A DNA stretch of 64,000 bases from Strongyloides papillosus (taxonomy: Eukaryota; Nematoda; Chromadorea; Rhabditida; Strongyloididae), in NCBI GenBank assembly GCA_005656395.1, contig SRSI01000030.1:530494-594493 (forward strand), read 5' to 3'. The translations under genes and the position numbers were made by a program. Positions 62,465 to 64,000 of this stretch are shown one piece after another; the stretch's first letter is position 1; each line of letters begins with the position of its first letter. The notes beneath the pieces were generated by a model, which was not told where the DNA came from, made no database searches, and saw only the letters and a program-made list of their open reading frames with translations.

Positions 62465-64000
62465 TTTAGTAACAAATATTTATCAAAAATATTATTTTGA
62501 ATTAAAAAATGAAAGCAATTTAAATAGGAACAGTTTGAATGATTTATAATTCATTGAATAGCCGATTTAAAATTTATAATTATTATCACTATATGAATAT
62601 TGAAGAGTATTTTTATGTTTTAACCCACCTACTTTAACCTATGTGATATTGATAATACTGGAACTACATTTTAATTACGAGTAATATGTTAATATAACCA
62701 TATCGGTTAACGAGAATTTTGTTAATATATATGATCAATTTTTGTGCTTTTCTTAGATCAATTCTATTTTGCGGATGAAATAAAATATTTAATTGTGCAA
62801 TTAAAGCTTTTTTCATGTCACAGGACATGTGAATTTTTTATAACTAATAACACCAGACATCATCATTTACATTATCTATGATTAACATTTTTGCATTGTT
62901 ATTTTTTTTATACCTTCTTATCAGTAAATCCATTTTATTATTCTACGATACAATATTACTCTATCAAAGAACAATAATATTAAGTATTTTGTTAAAAGTA
63001 TTTAAAACAATGATAGTACAAAGGATATTTATTGTTTATGGAATAAAAAGATTATAATTTTTGATACAAACTATATGTATTTTAAAATCTTTTTAAACTA
63101 ACTGTATTTAGAATAAAATGTCATATATCTCTAAATAATTGGTGATTACGAATTATTTTGTTTATTTAAAAAATAATCATTTGTATATAATCTATTTATG
63201 TATATCTAAGAAACATGATTATGATTGACAATTGATTAATCGTGATTAGATTGTAATATCTCTCCCAAAATAGTATTATAATTTGCCATATCCTTAAACA
63301 CAAGAAACAAAAACAATCAATTGTAAAAAACTAATATATTTTTTATTACATCATTGATAAACATAATTATTTTCATGCTTTGTATGGGAAATAAAACGCA
63401 TCTTTGTTTATAACATAACGTTTTATTTTATTTTGAGGTAATTAAAAAAAGCAGGATTATTTAAAAAATTGACCTCCATTTAAAAAAGGAATATGATAAT
63501 TATTTAAAAATTCATCTAATATATCAAAATGAAATTAGTATTTAAAAATAAAATTTTATTCACCTAAAAAACTAATCATTTCTCTATCAGGTTATTATTT
63601 ATTAAAAACGATTTTTGAATAAAAAGTATTAGCAGGAATTAAAGTGAAAATTTCTGTTAATTTTAAGAATTGCTGTCACCGTTTTTTTATTTAAAAAATA
63701 AAATATTAGATCATTTATATTTTATTTTATGTCACACAAATAAAAAATTAGTTTTACTTATTATTTTTTTACTTTCCTATTAATTAATTACAAAACCAAA
63801 AACAAATATACTAAAACAAAACGAAAAAAAAACGAAATAAAAGGATATTGCAACATTAAAAACAGCAATAATAATTTTTTTAATGCTCTACAATAAAAAA
63901 ATTTATTACCTAAACAAATCTATTTTATTTAATTCCATCAATGTTTTTCTATTATACTATTGTTATTTTGTATACATTACCCATATAACAACATGTCATA
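62465..64000. other. Right flank, nothing recognised
   Basis: 1.5 kb of A+T-rich sequence upstream of the two-TM protein gene. It has a few TTATTTAAAAAATAA-like palindromic words but no coding frame or repeat I can support. Confidence 0.45.

Noticed and set aside
1..64000. Mobile elements, CRISPR arrays, rRNA genes or spliced-leader RNA genes
   Set aside because: No terminal repeats with coding transposase or reverse transcriptase, no regularly spaced repeats, and no recognisable rRNA or SL RNA sequence were seen. The BED fingers occur in host-type, spliced, low-complexity-rich genes without a transposase catalytic domain.

Overview
The window is nuclear DNA of a very A+T-rich nematode, most likely a Strongyloides-type (clade IV) worm. 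Evidence: by eye about four-fifths A+T; cis-introns of about 43-86 bp in most genes; acceptor-like AG sites a few bases upstream of many start codons, as expected for spliced-leader trans-splicing; Asn/Thr/Ser-rich low-complexity stretches; and animal gene families (Nemo-like kinase, ISCA2, TTC19, mitochondrial ribosomal proteins, DHHC acyltransferase). The genus is an inference.

Layout. 1-19.1 kb is a gene desert. 19.16-22.6 kb and 35.58-37.73 kb carry two BED zinc-finger coding units on the + strand, separated by about 13 kb without a convincing exon. They are either two genes or one locus with two transcript starts; the exon phases do not allow a direct join. In a gene-dense nematode genome, 35 kb of mostly non-coding DNA around BED factors resembles the regulatory territory of a developmental regulator. 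It holds a repeated short motif (TTGYACTTT), two related GC-rich elements and several hairpins.

39.6-49.1 kb is compact. It has a small secreted Cys peptide, an acidic-tailed protein with a possible TIR-like fold, a DHHC palmitoyltransferase, a single-pass membrane protein, and a mitochondrial cluster (TTC19, ISCA2, mrpl-27 on -, mrpl-47 on +). The minus-strand mitochondrial genes are 140-225 bp apart with acceptor-like sites before the downstream starts, which suggests an operon. mrpl-27 and mrpl-47 diverge from a 183-bp shared promoter region.

49.1-54.7 kb is empty. 54.7-57.2 kb holds a four-TM TMEM272-like protein and a secreted chymotrypsin-fold serine protease. 58.4-62.5 kb holds a tiny spliced gene, a Nemo-like kinase (lit-1) and a two-TM protein. 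The last two are each interrupted by several one-base indels although the encoded protein otherwise looks conserved or coherent, so this stretch is either poorly sequenced or recently pseudogenised. I see no mobile element, CRISPR array, rRNA gene or convincing tRNA gene, and no obviously new multi-gene system. The most interesting material is the non-coding structure of the first 35 kb and the indel cluster in lit-1.
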